Shown in pieces: positions 34,226 through 45,099 of a stretch of DNA of 64,000 nucleotides. The notes under the pieces were generated by a model that saw only the letters and a list, made by a program, of their open reading frames with translations, searched no databases and was not told where the DNA came from. How positions within the stretch are numbered: position 1 is the stretch's first letter; every line of letters begins with the position of its first letter. The stretch covers positions 21,562,315 to 21,626,314 of the forward strand of contig OZ038454.1 in the NCBI GenBank assembly GCA_964036195.1, written 5' to 3'. Both the position numbers and the translations under genes were made by a program. Source of the DNA: Sphaerolaimus hirsutus. Taxonomy: Eukaryota; Nematoda; Chromadorea; Monhysterida; Sphaerolaimidae.

Positions 34226-36057
34226 ATGTCGAGCTCAAGTGAGACTACAGGTATTTTCATTGTTATTTTCTATGTCAGTGTAAATTTTATTCAAAATAAA
34301 TTGAATTTGTGAAATTTTCAGGCACGTTGGAAAAGTTGGCGCGTTTAGAAGTGGCTCGCAAATATCATCCTGGCCACGCGCAATTTTGGTCCGATGGCCA
34401 GCGCCGCCGGACCCCCGCAAAATGGCTATTCAATGGCACAAATGCATCGGACATGCACCTGAACGACGCAGCCAAATTGCTGTTGAGCCATCACGAAAAT
34501 ACCCAAATTGGTAAGTTGTTAATTTGCCATTTTGAATTTTCATCTTGCGATTTCGAAAGTGTTTTAATATTTGGAACGGGTATTTAAAGTTAGAAAGGTA
34601 AATTTAAATACATTTCAACCATGCCAATTTTGGCACATATTCAACCGCATCGTTTTGGCATAGTTCCAACTACTGTTTTCACGTAGTAAGTGCTCTTGGC
34701 ATATTCCCAACTATAGTGTTCATGCAGTAAATGCTTTTGGCATATTTCCAACTATGATTTTCACGCAGTCAGCGCGCGCCTCAGTGGCCAGGTCGATTTA
34801 GTTGAAATCAAATTTGTCGACTTTTCAGCCAAAGAGCATGAAGACAGGAAAAGTGTTGGCCGGCAGCATTTTGCTAGTACCAATCAAAGGCATATTCAAG
34901 GCACCAAGTCCATTTCTGTGCCAACATCGTGCGATGTGGATGTGAGTTTTTTGTTTTTGTATTTTGAAATGTTTTAAATGTGTTTTAAATGTTCTTAATT
35001 TGTTATTGATAGAATAGAAAATCGTGATAAGAAATAATAATAATGTTAATCCCAATTTTAGGTGTTATTCCACCACCATCGCACTGACGCGCCCATTGTG
35101 CTTGAAAATGGGTGCTATTTGCCGGCGCGCGTCTTGCTGATTCGACTATGCACATTCGAGGATTGTGAAAAGCGGCACACACAGCAGCTGCATGATTTGG
35201 ATATTTGTGAAATTTATCCAAATGCTGCTTTGGGACTGCCGGTTTGTTTGGATAAATTTTGTTTGTGTTTTGATATGGTCGATAATTATATTATTTGGCT
35301 AAGTGCCAAAGTGTTGAATTCAATTTTAAATTGGCTAAGTGCCGAAGTGTTGAATTCGTTTTTAAAATATTTACAAGATTATTCAAAAGTATTCAATCCA
35401 AATAAATGTTTTAGTTTAAAATGTTGATTAATTAGAAGAGTATTTACAAATTTTATTTGTAATTAATTATTTTTTTTTTCTAGGTGCATATCTACAGCAT
35501 TTACAAAGGCAATTTTTTGCACGATTGTGTGGGTGATTCTTTGCGATATGTGGGTTTCCAATTGAGGATGATTGAGAAATGCTGCCTGATTGGATTTGGT
35601 GATTACAAGAAAATTTTCAGATTTTTGGTGAGCTTTATCTTTATAATTCTTTATTTTCAGTTTTCTGTTTCTAGTTTTCTGGGATTTTTAGGAAATCCTC
35701 AAATCAACAAATTGTTAGATTTTAGTAAATTTTTGAATTAAATTTCAGAAAATTAGCGATCCATTCAACTGGAATCGCGCGCAGTTTGCAAGGTTGTTTG
35801 ACGCTGGCATGCTGCACATTCATGCAGCTATAATGGATACCCCGTCCAATGTTAAGGATCACCTGTGTTATCAGTGTTTCAGTGATCGATTTGGAAGTGA
35901 TAACTTTGCCCCTGGCCCCAATAACATCATGGAAGATACGGGCAAACACCTTCCCAAGAAATTTGAGGGTAGCAAGTATGTTAAGCCGGTTTTTGGTGGC
36001 TTGCATGTGCCAGTGCCCTGGTATAACCGACAGGTGCATTTCAATGTCCACAAATGA
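34226..36057 (+). CDS. Six-exon cargo gene on the plus strand, 339 residues, unknown function
   Basis: Exons are 34,226-34,250, 34,322-34,510, 34,769-34,941, 35,062-35,241, 35,484-35,627 and 35,749-36,057. All five introns have GT-AG ends (for example G|GTAAGT at 34,511 and TTTTAG|G at 35,061). The frame is continuous over 1020 nt to a TGA stop. The start is M-S-S-S-S-E-T-T-G. The protein is basic and rich in H and C, with clusters such as F-H-H-H-R-T-D-A, L-C-Y-Q-C-F and P-G-P-N-N-I-M-E-D-T-G. No signal peptide or membrane segment is seen, and I know no family for it. It runs antisense to the retroelement, so its introns would survive in the element's RNA. It shares a 221-bp divergent upstream region with the gene at 34,004. 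Intact splice sites and frame argue that it is, or recently was, functional. Confidence 0.7.
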
Positions 36058-36323
36058 ATTACTCGGCGGATCGCAAAGTATGTTTTGTTAATTGGATTTT
36101 TGTTTGTTTTGCTTTTTACTCAGCGGATTGCAAAGTATGTGCCATTTCTGTAGGTCAATTTAATGGGCTTAAATTCATTCAGACTCTTGAATCGAATTAC
36201 AGTAAATTAAAAGTGTTTTAATTTTATTTAAATGATATTTGGCCCATTATTTTGAATTTGCGATGAAAATTTTTGGACTTTTGGTTTTTTATTGGAGATA
36301 TAGAAATAAATTCAACGTATATA

Positions 36324-37415
36324 TTAAAATTGTGGAATTTTATAGAGTGAATCTAGTCGTGCTGTTTCTATATCTCCAATTTGGTTTTTTAGTGTTGCTA
36401 GCTTATTAGCGATTTTGATTATTTCAAATGGGCCACTGTATCGCAGTGCCAATTTATTGGGTCCCGATAAAGCGGTTTGTTTTACTAGTACAGAATTTCC
36501 CACAGCCATTTTTTCTACAATTTTGTAGCGCCTTTGTTGGTTGAACCAATTTTGATATTTCTTTTTTGCATTTTCTGTTGCAAATTTAATTGACCTCCAA
36601 GATTTTTGTGGATTTTCAGAAAGAAAAACAGAGCTGGACAAATGGTTAAATTTTGGCATCCGTCCAAAAACTAGGAGGAATGGTGCCATTCTCGTGTAGA
36701 CATTGGCTGCTAAATTGTATTTCAAAATGGCCAGTGGGAGATTAGTGATCCAATCACTGTCCTTTTCATTCATGATTCTCAATTGTGTGCAAATGGTTTG
36801 AATGGACCTTTCAGCTAAACCATTGGTTTGTGGATGGTAGGTTTGTCCGGTTTTATGGACAATATTCGATTTTTTGATGAATTGTTTAAATTGTGTTGAA
36901 AAAAATTCTGGAGCATTATCAGAAATGAGATTTGTTGGTGGTCCATAAATGGTACAAAAATTTTTTTCCAAAGCATTTGTTAGTGTTTTCGATTTTCTGT
37001 TTCTCAAAGGGAATGCTATCATGTATCTTGTTAAGGCGCATACCAAGACAGCCATATATTGATATCCGCACTTCTTTGGTAATTCCACTAGATCTAAATG
37101 TATTGAATGGAAGGGTTGATCTGGTGTTGGTGTGTTCAACAATGGGGCTTTTCCATGTTTATGACTTTTGAATTTTTGGCAAGTGGTACACTTTTCACAA
37201 AAATGTAGGATGTCTTGATGGATTTTTGGCCATGTTCCAAATATTGTCAGCAATGCTAGCGTTTTTTCTGGGCTTCCATGATTGGCATATAATCCCATAT
37301 GAGCTTGCTCTAAAAATGCTTGTTGCCAGTGTGCTGGTATCCATTTCACAAATAATTGGGGGCGATATGGTGACCTGACATGTACTATATTCTGAATCAA
37401 TGTGAAATTTTCCAT
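36324..37415 (-). CDS. Ty3/gypsy-type integrase, 363 codons
   Basis: A retroelement integrase, which joins element cDNA to host DNA. The zinc-binding domain has H39, H46, C76 and C79. The catalytic core has D108 (H-L-D-L-V), D166 (I-S-D-N-A-P-E-F) and E202 (G-L-A-E-R-S), with 35 residues between the last two, hence D,D35E. A GPY/F-type motif (Y-S-G-P-F-E-I) lies near residue 330. The upstream frame is interrupted near 37,445 by a stop, while 37,460-37,650 still reads as polyprotein linker ending D-S-L-N-N-E-Q-V-D-L-W. The ORF itself is unbroken. The rest of pol is missing, so mobility would need help in trans. Confidence 0.85.
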   Translation of the reverse strand: MENFTLIQNIVHVRSPYRPQLFVKWIPAHWQQAFLEQAHMGLYANHGSPEKTLALLTIFGTWPKIHQDILHFCEKCTTCQKFKSHKHGKAPLLNTPTPDQPFHSIHLDLVELPKKCGYQYMAVLVCALTRYMIAFPLRNRKSKTLTNALEKNFCTIYGPPTNLISDNAPEFFSTQFKQFIKKSNIVHKTGQTYHPQTNGLAERSIQTICTQLRIMNEKDSDWITNLPLAILKYNLAANVYTRMAPFLLVFGRMPKFNHLSSSVFLSENPQKSWRSIKFATENAKKKYQNWFNQQRRYKIVEKMAVGNSVLVKQTALSGPNKLALRYSGPFEIIKIANKLATLKNQIGDIETARLDSLYKIPQF

Positions 37416-37758
37416 GATTTCTCCGGACTTTAATTTGTGGAAGACCTTACTGATGCATGAGTCTTCTGATTGTTTTTTTTTGCCATAAATCTACTTGTTC
37501 ATTGTTAAGTGAGTCACTGGTCAATTCAGTATGATCACTGGTCATTTCAACATTATCATTTGGTTCCATATTTTCCGCTAGCATTGCTACATCACTCAAA
37601 TTCTGTGTGGAAAGATCTATTTCAGTGCCTTTTGGCAGTGTTGACGATCAGTCCAGACAAATTGAATGACATCAATTTATTGTCCCTTGGACAATTGTTT
37701 AGCTTGTTGTGGGAGTCCCTACCCCGCCCGAATAGCGTAGAAGTGCTCGTCCACCAAG

Positions 37759-38076
37759 TGTTTAGACTGCAGTTCTATTTTTATGCTTTATTTGAGTCCT
37801 CACAACAGCTGCTCCACATCACTTGGTTCTGGTGGCATGAGGGAAGGAATGACATCAATTAACTTGGCTGAATCATGAAGTAATTGGTCATCTGTTGGGT
37901 CATGGACTTCAATTGGATTTCTACTTAGTTGATCGGCTAGCTTGTTGAAATTAGCTGGTCTATGTTCAATTCTAGTAGCTCCCTGTACCCGTTTTGGAGC
38001 TTAAATACCAGAATCACAGGATCCCATTTACATCATATTTACAGGAAAGCACTTATATGATCACAACATTATATCA
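37759..38076 (-). repeat. LTR (5' LTR on the minus strand) with a 167-bp insertion
   Basis: The LTR sequence is split at GCTCC: 37,759-37,815 and 37,983-38,076. The 167 inserted bases (37,816-37,982) encode, on the minus strand, the end of a Ty3/gypsy RNase H domain. GCTCC is present at both edges of the insertion. Confidence 0.75.
37816..37982 (-). pseudogene. RNase H C-terminal fragment lodged within the LTR
   Basis: The minus-strand frame shows the hallmark end of the Ty3/gypsy RNase H domain, R-P-A-N-F-N-K-L-A-D-Q-L-S-R-N-P. In an intact element this would lie directly before the integrase linker. Here the LTR end and the leader come between, so this piece is displaced. Confidence 0.7.
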
Positions 38077-39004
38077 CAAAACATCAATGCAACATGCGTC
38101 TGTGTTGCATTGATGTTTTGTCTGTGATCCATTGGGGTTTTGTCTGTGTTGCATTGATGTTGTAGTATATTGGCGATTTGTCTGTCATGATTACCATGAG
38201 TTTACCAAATTCTCAATAATCTAAACATAAAAATGCAATCTCCATGTGATTCTGATCATTTTAAGTGTTCATTGGTGAAAATCGGCTGAGAAATGGCCGA
38301 GAAATAGAGTTTTGAAGTTGCATGCATTGTTCTTCATTTACCCACGCAATGCCAATAGGCCTAACAGACGTGTGCATAATTGTTGCGTGCCACGCGTCAA
38401 TAAATATTTTTGATCTGATGCAAGCAGTGTTCTTGCATCGCAATAAATAAAAGTAAAAATCAAACATATAGCACACATTCCCGCCAATCAATAATCGATG
38501 CAGCCTAACAGATGCCTCTGTGAGTGGTATTCCAGTTATATTACGTATACAATAGGGAGGATATAGTCCTCACCAGGGAGGACTATTTACTCCCAGTCGG
38601 GGGATATAGTCCTTGAGGACTTTATCTACCTGGGGGGACGATGTCCATGGGGGGATAGTGTAAGTAACCCACAATAAACGACATGTATAAGGATCTACTA
38701 TAGAGTTAAATATATACCGTATTACTTCGAAATACCCCCAGAGGTTTATTATTTCGCCAGCAAAATGTGAGGGGATGGTAATTCGATGGGGGGGGTCTAT
38801 TATTTCGCCAGAAATATTCGGAAATTCCCCATACTCAGACGTAGAAAAATCAAACAACTACATAGATGTATATGTGTTTTTAGGCATATATTACTGTATA
38901 TACACAAAAACCCTTCCCTAACATCACTCAATCATCAGTTTTAACGTGTGTTCTGCTTTGTACAGATCGCAAACTGCGGTATTTGTCATGTACGTTCTCT
39001 TTAC

Positions 39005-40598
39005 TAGTGATGTAAAAGCGCCAGGATTTTAGCGCCAGGCGCCAAAAGCGCCATGGCGCTTTTCATAGTCCAGCGCCAAGCGCCAATGGCGCCACGACAA
39101 AATAGCGCCAAGCGCCAAAAGCGCCATGGCGCTTTTCCAGAACATGGCGCCAAGCGCCAATGGCGCCAGGAGGCTATGGCGTCAAGCGCCAATGGCGCCA
39201 GCGCCAAAATATTTTCCTTTTATGACGCAGGCACAGTTCACCTATCAGTTTCATCACCTTATGACTTCCATCGTCTCCCAGAACGTAATAATAGCCAAAG
39301 AAAGCCAAAAAGCTTTCTTGCTTAACACTAAAGGTGGAAATTCTACCTGGGGACACTCCCAGACTTTGTAAAACTCTGTTAAGTGTCAAATTACCAGTAA
39401 AATGCCAAAAGTTTTGTAAAAAAACCTGTAAAATGTCAAATGTCATGTAAAATATTCTGTAAAATGTCATTTGAAAGACCCCGTAGAATGTCAAATTTCA
39501 ATATGTTTCACATTTTACAGGGCATTTTACATGACTTTTAAGACTTTTACGACAGGTAGTACGATGCAGAGTTGCGAAAGTGTATTTACACTTACCCAAA
39601 ATACCCGGGTAAATGGGTATTTATATTTACACTTACACTTACACTTTCATAAAATACCCATACACTTTTTTTACACTTTCCTGAGCAAAATACCCGAGTA
39701 CAGAAAGTGTATTTTTTTCTTTCAGATGGCCCTGTTTTATGCTTTTGAGAAAGCATAAAATAGGGTCATGTACAAAAAATAACTGCACAGTGCACACATG
39801 CAGTCATGCATTGAATGTAGAAAATTTGGCAAATGTACAAACTAGTCTTTGATCAGTACTCATGGTATTCTACAGTTTCATCATACTTTTGTAAAAAGGA
39901 CAAGATCAATGGAAATTCACCAGCTGGACACAAAGTCAACTGGCTCTTGCATTGACATTTGCTGCATGTCCATTCTTGCATTTAAACAGTGTGTATCGCA
40001 TTGCTTAATCAGTAAAATATCAACACTGAAAAGGTGCCATTATTAGGGAACTTCATACCACTACAGTATTTGTTACAGTCTGAAATGTTTCATAAAAGGC
40101 AGTAAAATGTGAAATAATGCATGAAAATGACAAATAAATTGATCTAAAGGTAAAAATAGTGGTGTTTTCTAATGCTCAACAGTGAGAGCTCTTTCTAAAA
40201 AAAAATTTACACTTACACTTTTTTTTACACTTTCCTAGGTATTTTTAAAATACCTTACACTTTTTGTATCCATACTCAAAATTTGGAAAGTGTATTTACA
40301 CTTACACTTACACTTTCCAAAAATACCGGTATTTTAACAACTCTGGTACGATGCACACTTCATTCATAAGAATAAAAATAGCCATAAAATGAATTGGCCA
40401 TCGAGCTTACGCAATTCGCAGTCAGTTATCGCAGCGTAAATTTTTCATTCTCTGGCGCTTTTTTGGCGCTTTTTTAAATGCTAGCGCCAAGCGCCAATGG
40501 CGCCACCGGAAAATAGCGCCAAGCGCCAAAAGCGCCATGGCGCTTTTTGCTTTGGCGCTAGCGCCAGGCGCCAGCGCCATGGCGCTTTTACATCACTA
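39005..40598. mobile_element. hAT-like GCGCCAAGCGCC element hosting a second hAT
   Basis: Ends TAGTGATGTAAAAGCGCC and GGCGCTTTTACATCACTA; exact TSD CTCTTTAC at 38,997-39,004 and 40,599-40,606. An introner-family unit (about 39,353-39,550) and the hAT at 39,567-40,345 are inside. Confidence 0.9.
39567..40345. mobile_element. hAT-like CAGAGTTG MITE, AAGTGTAAGTGTAA-rich
   Basis: Ends CAGAGTTGCGAAAGTG and TTTTAACAACTCTG; exact TSD GTACGATG at 39,559-39,566 and 40,346-40,353. The core shares sequence with 16,750-17,000 in opposite orientation (TTGAATGTAGAAAAT, CATGCATTG). Confidence 0.9.
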
Positions 40599-40684
40599 CT
40601 CTTTACACACAATTTAGGGGGGGGGGGTAAATATTTCGAGCCGGGGTTAATTCAAGAGGGGGGGGTTAATTCGAGGTAATACGG

Positions 40685-41233
40685 TAAGTTAAAGATGATA
40701 GGTATAAGTTTTTTCCTAAAATAAATGGGTCATTGTTTTTTACATGTGTTCTGCATTACACATAATCAGAAACTGCAGTTTTTGCCAACTACATTCTCTA
40801 GACTCATTTTGGGCGAGGGTATTAGAGGGGGGTATTTTTTAGAGTGCTGATTTTGCGGGGGGTGTTGTCTGTTGTCCATTGCGAAGAAATATGGTAGTTT
40901 GTTGATACAGGCACGACTTTGGCATCATATTGGTCTTGAAAGGAATCTAACGCACATTGACACTGGTGCTTACGGTTAGCGTCAGATGTGTTACTAGCAT
41001 TAAAAAAAATGATTGATATTGAGACACTGAATTTCAAGACATCCCTGAAAAAACTCTCAAAAATCAAATATAGGTAATCAACTGTCCGATACTCCATAGA
41101 CATTTCAGAAAATGTCATTTACTTGCCGAAAAAATAACTCAAAGCTCTTACCGTATTTCTCCGATCAAAGCACCCCTGGTGCTTTACAAAATTGGAACTA
41201 TTTTGAAACTACTTTTGAAGTGCCATGTATAGC
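40685..41233. other. Unassigned segment with a MITE end
   Basis: 41,153 begins a CCGTATTTCTCCGATCAAAG end without a visible partner; the following GCACCCCTGGTGC links it to the family at 22,335. No gene seen. Confidence 0.35.
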
Positions 41234-42169
41234 TAGTGATGTAAAGGCACCGGGGCACCGGTGCCCCGGTGCTGGGCACCGAAGGGCACCAGCACCGGTG
41301 CTGGTGCGGTGCCATTGCAATCTTCAGGGGTGCCATGCCGGTGCCGGTGCCATTTTTTTCAGAATAGCACCGGTGCCGGTGCGGTGCGGTGCAATTTTTT
41401 TGCCGGTGCCAAAGGTGCTAGCACCAGGGCAAAGTGAAAGGCACCGGGAAAGGCACCGGCCAAGGCTTCATGTGCTGTGAAATTTTGTCAATAGTATGTG
41501 CTTATTCATATTTAAAAAAACAGCGATATATTTACCCAACCGTTTTTGCCCATTTTGTAAACCTCCCATCAAATAAATATACCTACTGTAAAATCCATTA
41601 TACCCGATACGTGATCTGATGAGCGGATCTAAAATTTTGTTGAATTTTAAATCATTTTTATATTTTATATTTATCTTACTTTTTTGTTCAAAATTTGTTG
41701 TCAGTTTATGACAGAGATAGTTCCATTCTCTCTACAGCAATGACTCCGATCAGTAGACAATAGTGGCTATGGACATTGTAACGAATTAAATATTTTATCT
41801 TTCATTTTTAATCATTGTAATTGCTTCATAAAAGTGATTGCCACATCATTCTGATCATTTTAAGTGCTCAACCATCAAAATCGGTTGAAAATTCATGGAA
41901 ATGTGCACTTCCAAAGGTGAGACCACTGAGAAACTGCCCGATATTTACTTCAGAAATTACAGCCCGGTGCGGTGCCTTTCGGTGCTAGCACCGGCAACCC
42001 GCCGGTGCCCTTCGGTGCCGGTGCCATTTTTTCCAAAAGGCACCGGTGCCGGTGCGGTGCGGTGCCATTTTCTGGCCGGTGCCCCAGGGTGCCAGGTCCC
42101 CTTTTCTTGCATTGGCAAAGGTGCCGGTGCGGTGCGGTGCCATTTTTCCCGGTGCCTTTAACATCACTA
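41234..42169. mobile_element. hAT-like GGCACC-hexamer element, uninterrupted copy
   Basis: Ends TAGTGATGTAAAGGCACC and GGTGCCTTTAACATCACTA. At 936 bp it is the shortest, uninterrupted version of the elements at 21,490 and 60,674, and it serves as the empty-site reference for both. I could not find a matching TSD. Confidence 0.85.
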
Positions 42170-42245
42170 AGTGTGACATTAAAAATGGTAGTTAATCCAT
42201 CATGCCTTTCATCTATGCAACAACATTTTTAAAACTGAACTTTAG

Positions 42246-42646
42246 GTTGGCAGTGGAAAGATTACATCAACGATGAAGTGGCTGCACTGAGTTTTTTCCA
42301 TAGAGATCCGGATAATAGTGGTGTATTCACAGTGGCCAGATTCTATGCTGCCGTCTCGGTACCAGGGAGCAGTCTCACACCCTGTAAAAAGCCCTGTAAA
42401 ATGTCAAATGTCATGTGAAATGCCCGGTAAAATGGCAAACACGTTTGTGTTTGCCATTTTGCATGGCATTTTCAATGGCTTTTGACACTTTGCATGACAT
42501 TTGACATTTTACAGGGCATTTTGCAGTGTCTGGGACTGGCACCAGGTGGCACACTTGGAGTGGACCCACCTGGGGCACAGCGCACCATAAATTCATCATA
42601 CAGTACAGTTCGTCCATTCAACTATTAACAAAACTGAACAATTAAG
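42246..42646 (+). CDS. Upstream exon of the PAN-like gene, broken by a reversed introner-family MITE
   Basis: An acceptor (ACTTTAG) precedes 42,246. The frame encodes W-Q-W-K-D-Y-I-N-D-E, then an EF-hand-like D-P-D-N-S-G-V-F segment, then F-Y-A-A-V-S-V-P-G. Removing the MITE (42,366-42,545) restores an open frame G-T-L-G-V-D-P-P-G-A-Q-R-T-I-N-S-S-Y up to a possible donor near 42,600 whose phase fits the next exon at 42,685. The exon end is uncertain. The MITE here is antisense, so it does not offer its GT and AG to this gene. Confidence 0.45.
42366..42545 (-). mobile_element. Introner-family MITE in antisense orientation
   Basis: Arms with CACCCTGTAAAA and TTTACAGGGC, and GTTTGCCATTTTGC at the centre. 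CAG flanks both sides (42,363-42,365 and 42,543-42,545). In this orientation the first bases after CAG are GGAGCAGTC, so there is no donor. Confidence 0.7.
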
Positions 42647-42684
42647 TTTTTCCCGCTGAAACAACCTTACATTGACACTTACAG

Positions 42685-42923
42685 GACCTCATACAATATA
42701 TTTCACCAGCATAGAGAATAAAATTGGCACAACATTTATTTTCAAGACGATGTCTGGTCAACACACTCACCAGTGTCTCGGAGGGTGCAAACGGAGCATG
42801 TTGTGCTATGCAGCCACCTATGACAGTGGTGAGAAATTGTGTCATTTGCATTCACAGATTGAGGGAGTGAAACAAAACTTGACTGTGAAAATTGGCAGTT
42901 CAGTGCATTTTGTTGATTTCTAG
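42685..42923 (+). CDS. Terminal exon of a PAN/Apple-like domain gene, copy B (uninterrupted)
   Basis: Follows the acceptor ACACTTACAG and ends with TAG at 42,921. The peptide has C-L-G-G-C, then S-M-L-C-Y-A-A-T-Y and K-L-C-H-L, spacing reminiscent of PAN/Apple domains (extracellular adhesion or carbohydrate-binding modules). It differs from copy A by a few residues only, which is consistent with selection on the protein. This is the empty site for the introner in copy A. Downstream sequence to about 43,330 parallels copy A. Confidence 0.6.
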
Positions 42924-43347
42924 AAGTAAGTAATATATCTAGACTGATATTGATGCCTGATTGAGAAACAAGGAGTTTGTTATGTAGGTGATTAATATTC
43001 CTTCATTTTGTCCATTCATTTTATCCTTCTTGACATTGCATGTGATTATGTAGAATATGTTACTTTAACTGCAGAAAAGTAATAACAATTACAAAATAAG
43101 AAAAAAAGAGAAAAAAATCATGCTTGCGCCTCGATGGTTTTTTTGCAACATGTGTTCATATTTATCACATTATTTACATCACAGTGCGTTTATGCATGTT
43201 CTTTTGTTGCATTCAATGTTTTGCCAGTGTAATAAGGGCATGATTTGTTTTTTTTGTGCCTCACCCTTTTCGAAATACAAGACATTTATGGCTAACGGCA
43301 TTGAAAGACAGTATTTCAGTGAATTATAACTCGTGATTGGACTTGAG

Positions 43348-44889
43348 CAGCGTTGCAGCAGAATTCACACATTTTCACATTCACAAATCACACACATGAA
43401 TGCTACCGACAATGACAGCTATTTTTTGATCGCGCACTGTTTGTTTATTCTACCTAGGAGGTCAAATCACACACAAAAAAATAACACACAAATGGTTTTC
43501 GGTAGTAAAAAATGGTTTCTCACTAACACAGAACAGGCGCGCCGTAAAAAATTATTGTGTGAATGTAATTTACACTTAAGCGATTGTGATTTGTCGGGGA
43601 AAGAATTCACACACTGGGCGAATTTGAGATTTTCGGCAAAATGCGATTTTCACACCATAACATAGAAAAGTGAAAACGTGTGAATTTTATATTTTTCGGC
43701 ATAAGAAACGTATTTTGCAGCAGGTGATAAGTCAGAGAATAAGAAAAGGAGTGAGTTCATTCAAGTAAAAATCAAATGCATTCAAAACCGATTTTTGAGT
43801 TTCCATATTATGACAGCATATGACTGTGTTTTGACAACTGAGAAAATGAGAAAAAATGAATTGTCACACATTTCACTAATCAAAACATGCTTTAATTGTG
43901 AATACGCTGCATGTAACAACTTAATTACATTTGCAACCTATCAAAAACACACTTCTAATTAATTACTAATTGAGAGTGAATGAATTAATTAACTAATTAA
44001 TTATGACTATCAAAAAGTTGTACTAATTATCTTATGTTTAGTACATAAGTTATTATCTAATGTGTGAATGGGACTACTAAGGGTTAATCAATCAATTAAC
44101 TAATTAATAAAGAGTACAAATGGTTAACTTGAGGTCAATAATTAATTTAGAACAATTACCTATATGAATAGATCGGCGCTTTAGGCACTGATTTTTGCAC
44201 CTTAATCCCTCATATTTTTGTGTACTTATCACCCTCTTTGATCACATTTTCCTGCCGCTAATCCTACTCAAAAATAACCGTTTTCCTGCCGCACTTATGT
44301 AACATAAAAAATGCCGATCCCATTATGGCACAATGAAATGCCATGTGCCCCAATTTCCCGAGTGAAAAGAAAATGGTGATCCCATGAGGAAAATACTTTT
44401 TGGTCACAAATGGCATAACAGATGGCATTAATCCTGATTGTATAAGAGTCTATAGATGTGTAGGTATGTAGATCGTGTTCTAACATAGCACAGTCATTGT
44501 TTTTATGTGTGTTCTCCAGCGCCCAAATCACACACTTTATTCTACACAACTTCAAACTGAATGGAAAATATTTAGGTAGTTTTCACACATTCACACAAGA
44601 AAAACCCCCTAAAATTGATGGGGCAATTCACACATAATTTGTTAACACGCTGTTGATGCGCCCGCCATTCACACAAGCAATTCGATGCCTATTTATGCAT
44701 CTGTGCATTTTTTCGGCCCCTATGCGAACCCGGTTTTTCACACGTGCAATATGCACCGTTATTTATATGTGTGTGAATTCTGGACATTGTAAATTAATAC
44801 ATTCAATCGTGCCCGACAAAAGTGAGAATCTCACACGCTCCTAAATTCACACAATTTTTCACACACCGAAAACGGGAGCTGCAAGCCTG
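43348..44889. mobile_element. hAT-like element rich in TTCACAC motifs
   Basis: Imperfect ends CAGCGTTGCAGC and GCTGCAAGCCTG with the exact 8-bp TSD GACTTGAG at 43,340-43,347 and 44,890-44,897. AATTCACACA and TTCACACATT recur in both subterminal regions. The core has tandem AATTAATTA stretches and no transposase. Confidence 0.75.
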
Positions 44890-45099
44890 GACTTGAGTGA
44901 TCAGCAAAAAAATGTATAAAAAAAGTGTGGGCCGTTACCACGGCCCGCGGGGGTTACAGCGGGGGGTGCCCATATACTTTTTTAGACAAATGTTTAAAAA
45001 AAAATTTCATGTAACACACCCAGACAACCGATAAGTTCTAGATCGGGGTGGCGAACTTTTCAAAAAAAAAATCGCTCGTGGTTGGAGGTGAGTGATCAG

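Larger units (their letters stand above)
31899..38076 (-). mobile_element. Ty3/gypsy-type LTR retroelement carrying two extra genes
   Basis: The two direct LTRs (31,899-32,049 and 37,759-38,076) begin TG and end CA and are flanked by the 5-bp TSD CAAAA at 31,894-31,898 and 38,077-38,081. The coding direction is minus, so the right LTR is the 5' one. A candidate primer-binding site TGGTGGACGAGCACTTC follows it after two bases. Integrase is present; gag, protease and RT are absent. Between integrase and the 3' LTR lie two divergent genes with introns (34,226-36,057 plus, 34,004-32,102 minus). By eye the LTRs differ at about seven of 151 positions, so the insertion is not very old. Confidence 0.8.
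30674..38657. mobile_element. Palindromic element of about 8 kb interrupted by an LTR retroelement
   Basis: The left arm (about 30,674-31,893, itself interrupted at 30,703-31,345) and the right arm (38,082-38,657) are inverted repeats. Examples: AAGATAAAGTCCTCGAGGAC against GTCCTTGAGGACTTTATCT, and TTGACGCGTGGCACGCCACA against its complement near 38,390. The ends carry TATCCCCCCAT and its complement. The centre of the palindrome received the LTR element at 31,899-38,076. Confidence 0.7.
38717..40684. mobile_element. TA-TSD MITE, CCGTATTACTTCGAAATAC family, with nested elements
   Basis: Ends CCGTATTACTTCGAAATACC and TTCGAGGTAATACGG, flanked by TA. The core matches 18,000-18,140 and 19,257-19,320. 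It is the host of the GGCGCC element at 39,005-40,598. Confidence 0.75.

Noticed and set aside
36324..37415. Integrase as a Ginger or Polinton transposase because of the surrounding inverted repeats
   Set aside because: The inverted repeats belong to an older palindrome. Direct LTRs, a 5-bp TSD and an RNase H end point to Ty3/gypsy.
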